64,000 nt of DNA from Mesorhizobium sp. WSM4311 (lineage in GTDB: Bacteria > Pseudomonadota > Alphaproteobacteria > Rhizobiales > Rhizobiaceae), in NCBI RefSeq assembly GCF_002295115.1, contig NZ_NSFV01000005.1, positions 186,001-250,000 of the forward strand. Reading direction: 5' to 3'. Below the pieces are notes generated by a model. The model was given only the letters and a program-made list of their open reading frames with translations. It was not told the DNA's origin and made no database searches. The position numbers and the translations under genes are program-made. Shown piece by piece: positions 15,322 through 24,847 of this stretch (position 1 is its first letter; each line of letters starts with the position of its first letter).

Positions 15322-18300
15322 ACGCGCTGACCGTCATTCCCTATGCCGAGTTCGGCATCCAGTCGAACTTCTCCTTCCTGCGCGGCGCCTCCAAGCCGGA
15401 GGAGCTGGTGGTCGCGGCCAAGCTCATGGGTTTCTCGGCGATCGGCCTTGCCGACCGCAACACGGTGGCCGGCGTGGTGCGCGCCTGGCAGCAGGCCAAG
15501 GTCGAAAAGCTTGCCTATCACCCTGGCTGCCGGCTGGTTTTTGGCGACGGCACGCCGGACATTCTCGCCTATCCCAGGAACCGGGCAGGCTGGGGGCATC
15601 TGTGCCGCATGCTCACCCAGGCCAATCTGCGCGACGAGACCGAAAAGGGCGCCACCCTTCTCCAGCGCGGCGACCTGCTCGAATGGGGAGATCTGATGTC
15701 GCTGGCGGTCATGCCCGATCTGGCAGCGGGCGCGCAGGACTGTCTTGCCTTGCTTGGCCAGCTCAAGGACCGTTTCGGCAGGGCCCTGCGGCTTGGCGTC
15801 TCGCCCTGTTATGCGGGCAATGACCGTTTCCGGATCGAGCAGGCAGCGGCGCTTGCCCAGAGCACCGGCATCCCGCTGATGGCGACCAACGATGTCCTCT
15901 ACCACACCGCCGAACGCCGCCCGCTGCAGGACGTGCTGACCGCGATCCGCCTCAACACGCCGGTCGCCGAGGTCGGGCTGGAACTCAGCGCCAATGCCGA
16001 ACGCCATCTGAAGCCGCCGCTGGAAATGGCCCGCCTGTTCCGCAGGCATCCGCAGGCGCTGGCCGAGACGCTGCTGTTCGCGCAAGAGCTGGCCTTCTCG
16101 CTCAGCGACCTCCAGTACAATTACCCCGACGAGCCGACGGAATCCGGTCTCGGGCCGCAGGCAGAGCTGGAAAGACTGGCGCGGGAGGGGGCGGCCAGGC
16201 GCTATCCCTCAGGCGTGCCTCATTCGGTGATCAAGCGCATCGAGGAAGAGCTCGCCCTGATCGAGCGCCTCAACTACGCCCGCTACTTCTTGACGGTCTA
16301 CGACATCGTCAAATACGCCCGCAGCCAGGACATTCTCTGCCAGGGGCGCGGTTCGGCCGCCAATTCGATCGTCTGCTTCTGCATCGGCATCACCGAAGTC
16401 GGGCCGGACCGGATCGACACGCTGTTCGAACGCTTCATTTCCGAGGAGAGGAACGAGCCGCCCGACATCGATGTCGACTTCGAGCATGAGAAGCGCGAGA
16501 CCGTCATCCAGTACATCTACGAGAAATACAGCTCCAAGCGCACCGCGCTCGCCGCCGCCGTCATCAGCTATCGCGGCCGTTCGGCGCTGGGCGAAGTGTC
16601 GAAGGCGATGGGCCTGTCGGAGGATGTCCGGGCGTCCCTGTCCGGCTCGATCTGGGGCTGGTCGACCTCCGAGGTCGGCGAGAAGGAAGCCCGCGCCGGC
16701 GGCCTCGACCGGAGCGACCCCACATCGCGCCATGTGATGGAACGGGCCAATGAGATCATGGGCTTCCCCCGCCACCTCTCCCAGCATGTCGGCGGCTTCG
16801 TCATCACCAGGGACCGGCTCGACGAGATCGTCCCCATCGTCAAGACGGCGATGGACGAACGCAAGATGGTCGAATGGGACAAGGACGATCTCGACTCGGT
16901 GAAGATCCTTAAGGTGGACATTCTGGCGCTCGGCATGCTGACCTGCCTGCAGCGCGCCTTCACTCTGCTTACGGACCACTATCCAAAAGCCCGGGATCCC
17001 TATGGCCAACCCTATGTGCTGGCCACCTTGCCGCCGGAAGACAGGCGCGTCTACGACATGATCGGCCGCGCCGACACGCTCGGCGTCTTCCAGATCGAAT
17101 CGCGCGCCCAGATGTCGATGCTGCCAAGGCTCAAGCCAAAGGATTTCTATGACCTTGTCATCGAGGTGGCGATCGTGCGGCCGGGCCCGATCCAGGGCGA
17201 TATGGTGCACCCCTATCTGCGCCGCCGGCAAGGCAAGGAAAAACCCGAATATCAGAAACCGGAGCTCGAGGCGATTCTCGGCAAGACGCTGGGCGTGCCG
17301 CTGTTCCAGGAACAGGCGATGAAGATCGCCATCGTCGCCGGCGGCTTCAGGCCGGGCGAGGCCGACGAACTGCGCCGCGCCATGGCCACCTTCAAGCGCA
17401 CCGGCACCATCGGCAATTACCGCCAGCGCATGATCGACGGCATGGTCGGCAAGGGCTACACCAAGGATTTCGCCGAGCGCTGCTTCAAGCAGATCGAGGG
17501 TTTTGGCGAATATGGCTTTCCCGAAAGCCACGCCGCCTCCTTTGCCTTGCTGGTCTATGCCTCCTGCTGGTTCAAGACCTTCTATCCCGACGTGTTCTGC
17601 GCCGCGATCCTGAATTCGCAGCCGATGGGGTTTTACCAGCCGGCGCAGCTGGTGCGCGACGCGCGCGACCATGGCGTCGACATCCGCGAGGTCGACGTCA
17701 ATTATTCCGTCTGGGACTGCACCCTGGAAAAAGCGCCGTTCGATCCGGCCCGCATCCTGCCGCGCCATGCCGATATGCGCGGGGTCATCGAGACGAACCA
17801 TGCGGTGCGGCTCGGCTTCCGGCAGATCAAGGGCCTTTCCAAGGAACGCATGGAGGATTTCGTAAAGCGGCGGGGTTCAGGTTACGAAACCGTCCGTGAC
17901 GTCTGGCTGCGCTCCGGCCTCGATGTCGACGAGATCGAGCGGCTGGCGCAGGCCGATGCCTTTCGTTCGGTCGGCCTCGACCGCCGTGCCGCGCTGTGGG
18001 AAGTGCGCGCGCTGGGCGCCAGGAGTGCGGCCGAAAAGCTGCCGCTGTTCGACCAGCCGGCGCTGCGCCTGCGCGAGCTGGAGCCGGAGACGAAGCTGCC
18101 GAAAATGCCGCTCGGCGAGCATGTCATCCACGACTACCGCTCGCTCGGCCTGTCGCTGAAGGCGCATCCGGTCGCCTTCCTGCGCGAGCGGCTCGACCGC
18201 GCCGGGGTCACGCCCAATGCCAACCTGCCTTCGGTACGCGACGGCAGGCGGGTTTCCGTCGCCGGCCTCGTCCTGGTGCGGCAGCGTCCCGGCAAGGGCA

Positions 18301-18671
18301 ATGCGATCTTCCTGACGCTGGAGGACGACAAGGCGGTCGCCAACGTCATCTTCTGGGAGCGGACCTTTAACCGCTTCCGGCCGATCGTCATGGGCGCGCG
18401 CTTCGTCAAGGTCACCGGCAAATTGCAGTCGGAATCCGGTGTCATCCATATCGTCGCCGAAAAGATCGAGGATCTGACGCCCTGGCTGACCGTGCTTCTG
18501 GAGAAGGTCAGCGGGGCCGGAGCGCCGGGCGCTTCCCCTCCAGCAGCGAAAGCTGAGGCTCCCATTCGCGACAGCCGACCCGCGATACGCAACGCGCCGG
18601 TCGGGCAGGATATTGCGATGCTGTCGGAAGAGGCGGAAAGCGTCATGCCCAAGGGGCGCAATTTTCAGTAG
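15318..18671 (+). CDS. dnaE2: Error-prone DNA polymerase III alpha subunit DnaE2
   Basis: A 1117-residue C-family polymerase, the catalytic part of the ImuA-ImuB-DnaE2 translesion mutasome. It starts with an N-terminal PHP domain ([23 protein letters not shown]). The palm has the Asp motif [14 protein letters not shown] (about 381-394) and a third Asp region near [10 protein letters not shown] (about 533). The finger region has [26 protein letters not shown], and an OB-fold lies near the C-terminus ([26 protein letters not shown]). The ATG overlaps the imuB stop by four bases. The length is right for DnaE2, shorter than the replicative DnaE1 of about 1150-1180. Confidence 0.97.
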   Translation: MNALTVIPYAEFGIQSNFSFLRGASKPEELVVAAKLMGFSAIGLADRNTVAGVVRAWQQAKVEKLAYHPGCRLVFGDGTPDILAYPRNRAGWGHLCRMLTQANLRDETEKGATLLQRGDLLEWGDLMSLAVMPDLAAGAQDCLALLGQLKDRFGRALRLGVSPCYAGNDRFRIEQAAALAQSTGIPLMATNDVLYHTAERRPLQDVLTAIRLNTPVAEVGLELSANAERHLKPPLEMARLFRRHPQALAETLLFAQELAFSLSDLQYNYPDEPTESGLGPQAELERLAREGAARRYPSGVPHSVIKRIEEELALIERLNYARYFLTVYDIVKYARSQDILCQGRGSAANSIVCFCIGITEVGPDRIDTLFERFISEERNEPPDIDVDFEHEKRETVIQYIYEKYSSKRTALAAAVISYRGRSALGEVSKAMGLSEDVRASLSGSIWGWSTSEVGEKEARAGGLDRSDPTSRHVMERANEIMGFPRHLSQHVGGFVITRDRLDEIVPIVKTAMDERKMVEWDKDDLDSVKILKVDILALGMLTCLQRAFTLLTDHYPKARDPYGQPYVLATLPPEDRRVYDMIGRADTLGVFQIESRAQMSMLPRLKPKDFYDLVIEVAIVRPGPIQGDMVHPYLRRRQGKEKPEYQKPELEAILGKTLGVPLFQEQAMKIAIVAGGFRPGEADELRRAMATFKRTGTIGNYRQRMIDGMVGKGYTKDFAERCFKQIEGFGEYGFPESHAASFALLVYASCWFKTFYPDVFCAAILNSQPMGFYQPAQLVRDARDHGVDIREVDVNYSVWDCTLEKAPFDPARILPRHADMRGVIETNHAVRLGFRQIKGLSKERMEDFVKRRGSGYETVRDVWLRSGLDVDEIERLAQADAFRSVGLDRRAALWEVRALGARSAAEKLPLFDQPALRLRELEPETKLPKMPLGEHVIHDYRSLGLSLKAHPVAFLRERLDRAGVTPNANLPSVRDGRRVSVAGLVLVRQRPGKGNAIFLTLEDDKAVANVIFWERTFNRFRPIVMGARFVKVTGKLQSESGVIHIVAEKIEDLTPWLTVLLEKVSGAGAPGASPPAAKAEAPIRDSRPAIRNAPVGQDIAMLSEEAESVMPKGRNFQ

Positions 18672-18691
18672 GCAGCGCCACACGCACCTTC

Positions 18692-18930
18692 GTCATCCAC
18701 GGGCGGAGCAGGAGCGAAGCTCCGTCGCGCAGACCCCTGGAGCTGCTCCGCAGCTCAAGGGATCCATGCCGCGACATCAACCGAAGAGTGCCACGGTCCA
18801 GAATTGCGTCTCTACACCGTGGGAAGAAAGGCACCTGGTTCTGGCCCGCTTTCGCGCGTCGCATACGTCACGGCATGGATCCCAGGGTCTCCGCGACGCC
18901 GCTGCGCGGCTGCTCCGCCCTGGGATGACA
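18692..18930. repeat. Two inverted copies of intergenic repeat family A
   Basis: The 420-base gap after dnaE2 contains one family A copy forward (18692-18792, gtcatccacgggcggagcag to gccgcgac) and one in reverse (18867-18930). Read on the minus strand, the second copy gives gtcatcccagggcggagcag and ends at ggatccatgccgtgac. The forward copy closely matches 42598-42680. Between and beyond them (to 19091) I see no gene, only GC-rich sequence with a small palindrome, ccggcctacgccgg, near 18977. Confidence 0.75.
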
Positions 18931-19091
18931 ACGCGATGAATGGCACCGCCCCTACACCGGCCCCGTGGGCACCGGCCTACGCCGGCCGTAGCCTTGACTG
19001 ACAAGCTACTTATGAGTGCTTCGGCCGGCGAAGGCCGCAAGCCCAGCAACCCATTGTTTGCAGGCCGGCATAACCTGAATATCGATATACC

Positions 19092-19334
19092 CTAAGACGG
19101 CCCACTCAGCTTCGGCGGCGCCAGCACATCCTCCGCCGACAGCGTCCGCGCCTCGGAGGGCAGCATGATCGGGATGCCGTCGCGCACCGGATAAGCGAGC
19201 TTGGCGACCCGCGAGACCAGTTCGCCGCGCTCCGGATCCCAGGCCAGCGGCCCCTTTGTCAGCGGGCAGGCCAGGAGTTCCAGCAGCTTGGGATCGACAT
19301 TGATCTTCTTTCCGTCACGCCCATCAGCCGCCAC
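19092..19334 (-). CDS. Trm112 family protein
   Basis: An 80-residue member of the Trm112/YcaR family, small zinc-ribbon-like proteins that in eukaryotes and archaea activate methyltransferases. Bacterial roles are mostly unproven. Signature: [51 protein letters not shown]. Most zinc cysteines are missing (only one Cys in ACP), as in many bacterial members. A GTG start at 19334 is chosen because AGGAGG lies seven bases upstream; the open frame further upstream runs through an inverted repeat. It lies downstream of the LON-domain gene with 73 bases between, probably the same transcript. Confidence 0.87.
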   Translation of the reverse strand: MAADGRDGKKINVDPKLLELLACPLTKGPLAWDPERGELVSRVAKLAYPVRDGIPIMLPSEARTLSAEDVLAPPKLSGPS

Positions 19335-19359
19335 TCTATTGCCTCCTGACCGACTATCG

Positions 19360-19409
19360 AAGATGTGCTGATATTCAGGTGATGCCTGACCTGAATATCG
19401 GCACATCTT
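19360..19409. repeat. 21-bp inverted repeat between LON-domain gene and trm112
   Basis: The left arm 19360-19380 and right arm 19389-19409 are complementary at 20 of 21 positions, around an 8-base loop (gatgcctg). The arms are AT-richer than the surroundings and include gatattcaggt / acctgaatatc. No T-run follows on the minus strand, so it is not a canonical terminator. In the LON-trm112 mRNA it would form a long hairpin that starts right at the LON stop codon. Twelve bases of the right arm (acctgaatatcg) recur at 19073-19084, just past the trm112 stop. Confidence 0.8.
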
Positions 19410-20079
19410 ACTGTAGGCTCGAGCCAAAGTCCTCATTCTCGCGCGCCAGCGCCATTTCGGTGATGGCGATCAGCGTTTCGGCGCGCGTCTTCAGGTCGGC
19501 GGCTTCGAGCAGCGCCTGTTTCTCGGCCGGGCCGTAGGGCGCCATCATCGACAGCGCGTTGACCAGCATGGCATTTTCGGCGCGGCTGACGCTTTCCCAG
19601 TCGGCCTCGAGGTCATTGGCCTGCAGATAGGCGCGGAACGCCTTGAGCAGTGCCGGCCGGTCGATCTCGTTCGCCGCCGGATCGTCATCGAGATCGGCGA
19701 GGAAGGGCGCCGGCTTTGCCTGGCGAAACGGCGTCTTGACCGTCAGTTCATGAGCGATGCGGAAGCGGAACACGCCCTGCAGCGAAATCAGGTAACGGCC
19801 GTCGCCGGTTTCGGAGAAGGCGATGATGCGGCCGGCGCAGCCGACATTGCACAGTTCCGGCTCGCCATCCTCGCGCAGCGCGCCGTCCAGACGGGGCTGG
19901 ATGACGCCGATCAGCCGCGAGCCGGCGACCGCTTCGTCCACCATCTGCAGATAGCGCGGTTCGAAGATATTGAGCGGCATGCGGCCGCCCGGCAGCAAAA
20001 GCGCGCCCTCGAGCGGAAAGATCGGGATCGTCGACGGCAGATCCTTGGCCAGACGGTAATGCGCGTTTCCCGCTTGCAC
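19408..20079 (-). CDS. LON peptidase substrate-binding domain protein
   Basis: A 223-residue protein made of the N-terminal substrate-recognition domain of Lon (PUA-like) without any ATPase or protease part. Signatures are [38 protein letters not shown] and [28 protein letters not shown]. Stand-alone versions are common in alphaproteobacteria and their role is not established. There are two consecutive GTG codons (20082 and 20079) and a GGAGG upstream; the second has the better six-base spacing. The stop lies at the edge of the 21-bp inverted repeat. It precedes trm112 in the same direction. Confidence 0.9.
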   Translation of the reverse strand: MQAGNAHYRLAKDLPSTIPIFPLEGALLLPGGRMPLNIFEPRYLQMVDEAVAGSRLIGVIQPRLDGALREDGEPELCNVGCAGRIIAFSETGDGRYLISLQGVFRFRIAHELTVKTPFRQAKPAPFLADLDDDPAANEIDRPALLKAFRAYLQANDLEADWESVSRAENAMLVNALSMMAPYGPAEKQALLEAADLKTRAETLIAITEMALARENEDFGSSLQ

Positions 20080-20203
20080 CACATTCCTCCGATCGACTTC
20101 ATTCGCCGCCCGCCGCCGGGATCGTCGGCTTGGCCGAAGTCAGCTTCCTAATCTGGCGCAGCCGCCGCCGACCACAAGCCCGTGCGACGAAACAGCCGCC
20201 GGC

Positions 20204-21211
20204 TCAGGAAAACAGCAGCGCCGACAATTTGCGCCGCGCGGCCAGCGTCGCCTCGTCGGTCAGGCCCCAGGCTTCGAAAAACTGCAGCAATTGCGTCCTG
20301 GCGCCATCCTCGTTCCAGCCGCGGTCGGCCTTGATGATGGCCAGCAGGTTGTCGGCTGCCGCCGTGCGTTCGCCCCTGGCATTCTGGATCATGGCCAGGT
20401 CGAAACGCGCCTGATGGTCCTTGGGGTTTTCGGCCAGGCGGCGCTCGAACTCGGCCGGATTGCCCAGTTCCGCCGCTTGCGCGGCCAGCGCCATCTTGGC
20501 GCGCAGCGCGGCGAGAACAGGCGCGTCCTTCTTGGCCTCGGGCGCCGTTGCCAGCAAAGCCTCGGCGCCTTGCGTGTCGCCGGCCTCGAACAGCAGCTCG
20601 CCCAGCCCGGCGATCGCCTCGATCGTCTCCGGCGCCTGCGCCAGGATGGCGTCGAAAATGTCGGCGGCCGTCTGCATGTCGCCGGCCTCGCGCGCTTCCG
20701 TCGCAGCCGCCAGCGCCTCGGCCACGGCCGGAGCGCCATTGCCCTTGCCGCCGACCTTGGTGATGAATTCGGCGATCTGGCTTTCGGGGATGGCGCCCAT
20801 GAAGCCGTCGACCGGCTGGCCGTCCTTGAAGGCGATGACGGCCGGAATCGACTGGATGCCCAGCTGGCCGGCGATCGAGGGATGGTCGTCGATGTTCATC
20901 TTGACCAGCTTTACCTTGCCGCCGGCGGCCCGGACCGCCTTTTCCAGCTGCGGCGTCAACTGCTTGCAGGGGCCGCACCACGGCGCCCAGAAATCGACGA
21001 GCACTGGCTGGCGGCGCGATTCCTGGATGACGTCGGCGGCAAAGGCGGCGGTCGTGGTGTCCTTGATGACATCGCCGGCGGCGGCGGGAGGCGCGGCTTC
21101 GCCAAGCGCGACCTTTGCCGGCGCGGCTCCCGTTCCGCCATACTGAACAGTGGGCGCATACTGGCCGCCACTGCTGCCGAATGACCCGCCAAACGGCTTG
21201 TTGTCGCTCAT
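20204..21211 (-). CDS. Thioredoxin-TPR protein (CnoX/YbbN-like)
   Basis: A 335-residue cytosolic protein. After a Gly-rich N-terminus (1-45), a thioredoxin domain (about 48-160) carries the redox motif W78-C79-G80-P81-C82 in FWAPWCGPCKQLTP, and the cis-Pro segment GIQSIPAVIAFKDG. The C-terminal half (170-335) is helical with TPR-like repeats (AGDMQTAADIFDAILAQAPE, GDTQGAEALLATAPE, NPKDHQARFDLAMIQNARGERTAAADNLLAII). This is the layout of CnoX chaperedoxins, which protect proteins from chlorination or oxidation and hand them to GroEL. The intact CxxC suggests it keeps redox activity, unlike E. coli YbbN. ATG 21211 gives the shortest start upstream of the Gly-rich tail. Confidence 0.88.
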   Translation of the reverse strand: MSDNKPFGGSFGSSGGQYAPTVQYGGTGAAPAKVALGEAAPPAAAGDVIKDTTTAAFAADVIQESRRQPVLVDFWAPWCGPCKQLTPQLEKAVRAAGGKVKLVKMNIDDHPSIAGQLGIQSIPAVIAFKDGQPVDGFMGAIPESQIAEFITKVGGKGNGAPAVAEALAAATEAREAGDMQTAADIFDAILAQAPETIEAIAGLGELLFEAGDTQGAEALLATAPEAKKDAPVLAALRAKMALAAQAAELGNPAEFERRLAENPKDHQARFDLAMIQNARGERTAAADNLLAIIKADRGWNEDGARTQLLQFFEAWGLTDEATLAARRKLSALLFS

Positions 21212-21292
21212 CTCGTCACCCTTTCGGTCGCGCCGCCGGCCCGCGGGTCGGCGCCATGTCATTGGAAGTCGGTTTCGCCATGCATGTGGCGA

Positions 21293-21790
21293 TCATGCCG
21301 AGACTTTCAAGATAGCAGCATCGTGCCCGGTTGCCTCGACGAATCTGATGAGATCGGCCGACGCGATCGATGTCGTCGCCTCATTGGTCAGCGGATGGGC
21401 GTTGATGACGGCATGCGCCATCAAATCCTCGTCGAGCACCAGCTTGACCCGGTGCGCCGTGTCGTTGATGACGCCGAAGACGGTGACGGCGCCCGGCGAG
21501 ACGCCCAAAAGCTCCATCAGCATCTCCGGCTTGCCGAAGGAAACACGGCTGGCGGCGCCGATCAGCTGGTGGATCTGCTTGAGATCGACGACCGCCTCCT
21601 CGCCGACGGTGACCAGGAAGAAATTGTCCTTCTTGTCCTTCAGGAACAGGTTTTTCGTGTGCCCGCCGGCGATTTCGCCGCGCAGCGCCTGCGAATCGGC
21701 GACCGTATAGAGCGGCGGATGGCGTTTCGTCGAAACGGCGATGCCGAGTTCGACGAGAAAGGCAAAAAGTTCGGCTTCGGTCTTCGGCAT
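21293..21790 (-). CDS. YbaK/ProX family prolyl-tRNA editing-type deacylase
   Basis: A 165-residue YbaK/EbsC/ProX fold protein that hydrolyses mischarged aminoacyl-tRNAs (Ala- or Cys-tRNA-Pro) in trans. Family signs are HPPLYTVADSQALRGEIAGGHTKNLFLKDKKDNFFLVTV with the catalytic-region Lys, and PGAVTVFGVINDTAHRVKLVLDEDLM. The spacing is that of the ProX group rather than YbaK. ATG 21790 matches family length; the upstream open frame has no support. It is monocistronic between the thioredoxin-TPR gene and tRNA-Gly. Confidence 0.9.
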   Translation of the reverse strand: MPKTEAELFAFLVELGIAVSTKRHPPLYTVADSQALRGEIAGGHTKNLFLKDKKDNFFLVTVGEEAVVDLKQIHQLIGAASRVSFGKPEMLMELLGVSPGAVTVFGVINDTAHRVKLVLDEDLMAHAVINAHPLTNEATTSIASADLIRFVEATGHDAAILKVSA

Positions 21791-22002
21791 CGATTGTCTT
21801 CTTCGTCGTTTTTCCGCCTTGCCGTTTACGGCCAATGCGGTGGCCGACACAAGGCCATCGCACGACAGGCCGATGAAATCCCCGCGCCGCGGGCGGTTTG
21901 CCGGCATCGTTTGGCATGTTGAAAAAAGCCTGCGATTTCCCTGTTGCAATCGCCGCGCTCTTCAGCCATATAGGCCCGGCTTGCGGCCAAGACGCCGTGT
22001 GA

Positions 22003-22077
22003 GCGGGTGTAGCTCAGGGGTAGAGCACAACCTTGCCAAGGTTGGGGTCGAGCGTTCGAATCGCTTCACCCGCTCCA
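22003..22077 (+). tRNA. tRNA-Gly (GCC anticodon), CCA encoded
   Basis: A complete cloverleaf: 7-bp acceptor stem gcgggtg/cacccgc, D arm gctcaggggtagagc, anticodon stem aacc/ggtt with loop ttgccaa (anticodon GCC at 22035-22037), T arm gcg-ttcgaat-cgc, discriminator U and genomic CCA (22075-22077). A rho-independent terminator follows at 22107. The downstream neighbour is a convergent AraC gene. No integrase or attachment duplication of the tRNA 3' end was seen nearby. Confidence 0.98.
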
Positions 22078-22083
22078 ATTTCC

Positions 22084-23097
22084 TCAAGGGGAATCAAGTG
22101 CTAAATCGGCCGCCTTCGGGCGGCCGTTTTGCTTTTCGGGGCTCGGATCGTTCGGGGAAGCAATGCGCTGGATTTCCGGTTCGGACGACCGAAAGCCTCT
22201 GCGATAGCCGCCGGGCGGCAGCCCGGTCAGCCGGGCAAAGGCCTGCGAGAACGATGGCGCCGACTCGTAGCCGACCGCATGAGCGATTTCGTCGATGGTT
22301 CGATTGCTGTCCCGCAAGGCTTTGGCAGCGAGGTTGACGCGCCAGCGCGTGACATAGGCCAGCGGCGGTTCGCCAACCAGCCGGGCGAACCGCCGCGCGA
22401 AGGTGGCGCGCGATTGCGATGCGGCTTGCGCCAGGGATGCAACGGTCCACGGGGCTGCCGGCTGCTCGTGGATGAGACGCAGCGCTTGCGCCACGCCTTT
22501 GTCGCGCAAGGCGCCGAACCAGCCCGCCGTTCCGATCGGCTGGCTTTCGATCCAGGCCCGCAGCAGGAAGACCAGCACGCTGTCGAGAAGACGCGGCGCT
22601 ACGATGTCGTGGCCGGTCAAGCCGCCACTTGCCTCGACCCGCAGCAGATCGGTTGCCAGCCGAAGCGGTTCATTGGCGGCGATCTGTGCGCGCGTCAGAT
22701 GGATCAATGGCGGCAGCAGCGACACCATCGGGTTCGGCCCCGCGCCGTCCAGCGCATATTTGGCGCACAGAAGCGTCGTCCCGTCGTCTACGCCTGGCCG
22801 ATCATCGGGATCGAGCGTTGCCGAAAGCACGGCGCCTATTGGCGACACCTGCGCATTGGCCGGGTCGCTGAGCGTGTGACCAACACCGCTGCCGACGAGA
22901 ATCACGTCGCCCTCGGCCACACGAACGGGTCCGTCATTGCCCGCAAGGCGCAGCCAGCATTCGCCACGCTGCACGAGATGAATGGCGGTATTGCGCATGG
23001 GATCGACCGAGATGCCCCACGGACGCCGCAGCCTGGCCTTGCCGATCACCGCACTTCCCAGCTGTATGGAAGCCAGGACATCCGACAAGACGTCCAC
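22084..23097 (-). CDS. AraC family regulator with cupin-type sensor domain
   Basis: A 337-residue transcription factor. Residues 1-180 form a cupin-like ligand domain (AIHLVQRGECWLRL, VAEGDVILVGSGVGHTLSDP) of the type fused to AraC domains. Residues about 195-300 contain the double helix-turn-helix: WTVASLAQAASQSRATFARRFARLVGEPPLAYVTRWRVNLAAKAL and IDEIAHAVGYESAPSFSQAFARLTGLPPGGYR. A GTG start at 23097 with an upstream AGGA is used. The final 30 residues run through the tRNA terminator hairpin. It is divergent from the SnoaL-like gene at 23270, which it probably controls. Confidence 0.93.
   Translation of the reverse strand: MDVLSDVLASIQLGSAVIGKARLRRPWGISVDPMRNTAIHLVQRGECWLRLAGNDGPVRVAEGDVILVGSGVGHTLSDPANAQVSPIGAVLSATLDPDDRPGVDDGTTLLCAKYALDGAGPNPMVSLLPPLIHLTRAQIAANEPLRLATDLLRVEASGGLTGHDIVAPRLLDSVLVFLLRAWIESQPIGTAGWFGALRDKGVAQALRLIHEQPAAPWTVASLAQAASQSRATFARRFARLVGEPPLAYVTRWRVNLAAKALRDSNRTIDEIAHAVGYESAPSFSQAFARLTGLPPGGYRRGFRSSEPEIQRIASPNDPSPEKQNGRPKAADLALDSP
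22107..22130 (+). terminator. Rho-independent terminator after tRNA-Gly
   Basis: The hairpin cggccgcc-ttcg-ggcggccg (8-bp perfect stem, UUCG-type tetraloop) is followed directly by TTTT. It lies 30 bases after the tRNA CCA and ends tRNA transcription. The same DNA encodes the last residues of the convergent AraC protein on the minus strand (the GRPKAAD segment). Confidence 0.92.
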
Positions 23098-23269
23098 GTC
23101 CGTATTCCTTTCGCGAGAACCAAACAGGGCGCAATTTGAGACGATTGGATAAGGATATGCAAGTTCAAGCCATCGATCATCGCATCTCGGTCGATGAAAG
23201 TGCGGGGCGCGGTGAACCGGACCGATTCAGCAACCGGCTTCAAGCCATCCCAAGACAGGACAGATATCC

Positions 23270-23692
23270 ATGCGTGATCAGCAATTCATCCAGACGTCCA
23301 CGGCGCTCCACGATGCGACGCTCGAAGCGAATAAGGCCGCCGTGCTCGACTTCATTGAAAAGTCGGTGAATGAGGGAGATTTGGACGCGGCCGCCGTTCA
23401 TTTTGGCGAGAGCTACACCCAGCACAATCCGAACATCGCCGATGGCGTCCAGGGGTTCCGGGATTATCTGCAGCAGCTTCGGCAACGTTTTCCCTTGGTC
23501 CGGGGCGAGGTCAAACGGATCTTCGCCGAGGGCGATTTCGTCATCGTGCACATGCACGCCAAACGAGAGCCCGAGGAAACCGCCATCGCCATCGTCGATT
23601 TCTTCAGGCTGGCGAAGGGCAAGCTCGTCGAGCACTGGGAAGTCCGGCAGCCTGTCGCGCAGGGCACTCTGCACACCAATGCCATGATCTGA
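23270..23692 (+). CDS. SnoaL-like (NTF2 superfamily) protein
   Basis: A 140-residue cone-fold protein of the NTF2/SnoaL superfamily: EANKAAVLDFIEKSVNEGDLDAAAVHFGESYTQHNPNIADGVQGFRDYLQQL, then GDFVIVHMHAKREPEETAIAIVDFFRLAKGKLVEHWEVRQPV. The YTQHNP and VEHWEV elements are the classic predicted SnoaL-type ester cyclase/hydrolase signature in many uncharacterised proteins. The reaction is unknown. It is divergent from the AraC regulator with 172 bases between, which likely hold both promoters. Confidence 0.88.
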   Translation: MRDQQFIQTSTALHDATLEANKAAVLDFIEKSVNEGDLDAAAVHFGESYTQHNPNIADGVQGFRDYLQQLRQRFPLVRGEVKRIFAEGDFVIVHMHAKREPEETAIAIVDFFRLAKGKLVEHWEVRQPVAQGTLHTNAMI

Positions 23693-23739
23693 CCACCGGC
23701 GAGAGCGGACAGCTCGCGCGGCGCAGCTATCCCTCCATG

Positions 23740-23776
23740 GAGCGAAAAGCCGTGGTGGACCGCGGCTCTTTCGTTC
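23740..23776. terminator. Bidirectional terminator between convergent genes
   Basis: The stem gagcgaaaagccgtgg / ccgcggctctttcgttc has one bulged base and a four-base loop (tgga). A-rich and T-rich flanks of the stem give a T-rich tail in both directions. It lies exactly between the ends of the SnoaL-like gene (23692) and the convergent sapC-like gene (23778). Confidence 0.75.
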
Positions 23777-23777
23777 T

Positions 23778-24572
23778 TCAGGCGGCTGGCCTGCCGCGCA
23801 GCGATGCCTGGTGCACCAGCGATGTCCAGCTGTTGGTCGAGGCGAGGTGGCAGTAGAGCAGACCGAGCGCGCCGGACTTTCTGAGGTCGAGGAAGGCCTC
23901 GTCGCTCAGTCTGTTGAAGGCCGGCTCGTCGATCACCTGGAAATCGGTGAGGTTGAGCACTTCGCCGCCGTCCAGCGTCACCTTGCTCTGGCGCGGCGCG
24001 AACAGGCCATGCGCGTCGATCCTGTCGATCATCTCGCGGGTGGCTCTGAAGTCGATCTGGAACTTGTCGCAGAAGGCGAGCGCCTGCCTGGTTGCTTCGG
24101 TCGGCTGGTTGCCGCTGAAGAACGGCGCGATCTTGTCATCGCGGAATGGCGCCATGAGCTGGTCGATGACCCGCTCGCTTGCCCTGTCCACGCACAGCGT
24201 CAGCCGGCCTGCCGTGGTCGGGTCCTCGGCAAGGATGAAGGGATAGCGGCGGACATAGGCGGGGACGTAATGCGGCGCGGTCCACCGGCCGTCGGCATCG
24301 ACGAACAAGTTCTCGCCCTGGCGCACGCCGGTGATGATGACAGGGGATTTGGCCGGGCCGATGAAGACGATCGGGTAGGAGCGCATCGCCGCCGGCATTT
24401 CCGACGCCACCACCGGAATGGCATGCGCGGTGCGCGCGAAGGCAAAGTCGCCGCGCGCGGTCAGCCCCAGCGAGCCGTGCCGCGCCGGGTTGAGCGCTTC
24501 GGGCCTGGAATAGAACAGCGGCATGGCAGCATCCGCCGGCGCCGCTTGCGTCTTCGCCCCGATATCAGCCAT
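23778..24572 (-). CDS. SapC family protein
   Basis: A 264-residue SapC-type protein: AMPLFYSRPEALNPARHGSLGL, FARTAHAIPVVASEMPAAMRSYPIVFIGPAKSPVIITGV, then YVPAYVRRYPFILAED and GVLNLTDFQVIDEPAFNRLSD-type C-terminus. SapC was named from the Campylobacter surface-array locus, but the family is widespread and its biochemical role is open. No signal peptide is visible. It sits at the left edge of the surface-associated island; about 275 bases to its right, before the DUF6916 gene, contain the palindrome gccggccgatcaggccggc near 24591 and no gene. Confidence 0.88.
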   Translation of the reverse strand: MADIGAKTQAAPADAAMPLFYSRPEALNPARHGSLGLTARGDFAFARTAHAIPVVASEMPAAMRSYPIVFIGPAKSPVIITGVRQGENLFVDADGRWTAPHYVPAYVRRYPFILAEDPTTAGRLTLCVDRASERVIDQLMAPFRDDKIAPFFSGNQPTEATRQALAFCDKFQIDFRATREMIDRIDAHGLFAPRQSKVTLDGGEVLNLTDFQVIDEPAFNRLSDEAFLDLRKSGALGLLYCHLASTNSWTSLVHQASLRGRPAA

Positions 24573-24847
24573 GGTCCGTCCCTTTCTCCCGCCGGCCGAT
24601 CAGGCCGGCTCCTCCACATCAGACCCCAGGACTGGCATCTGCTCTTGTTGCGCTGATCTTGGTTGGGCCAAGACTCCGGCGCAGGGACAAAGTACTACAG
24701 TGTCCGTGGCGCGCATAAAAGCACGGCCGCCGTGGTATTTTGCGATGAATTGTCTCGCCCGGGCCTCGGGGCTGCTGCCAGCCTATGGACAGCCTGCCGC
24801 GAAGCGGCGACATTGCGCCCGGCAACAAGCGGAGTGAGACAGACGGT

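Noticed and set aside
16209..17801. 530-codon open frame antisense to dnaE2
   Set aside because: dnaE2 is certain from its motifs; the antisense translation has no recognisable domain and is an expected consequence of high GC content.
22003..22077. tRNA-Gly as an integration site for a genomic island
   Set aside because: No integrase and no second copy of the tRNA 3' end were found nearby, and the flanking genes look ordinary.
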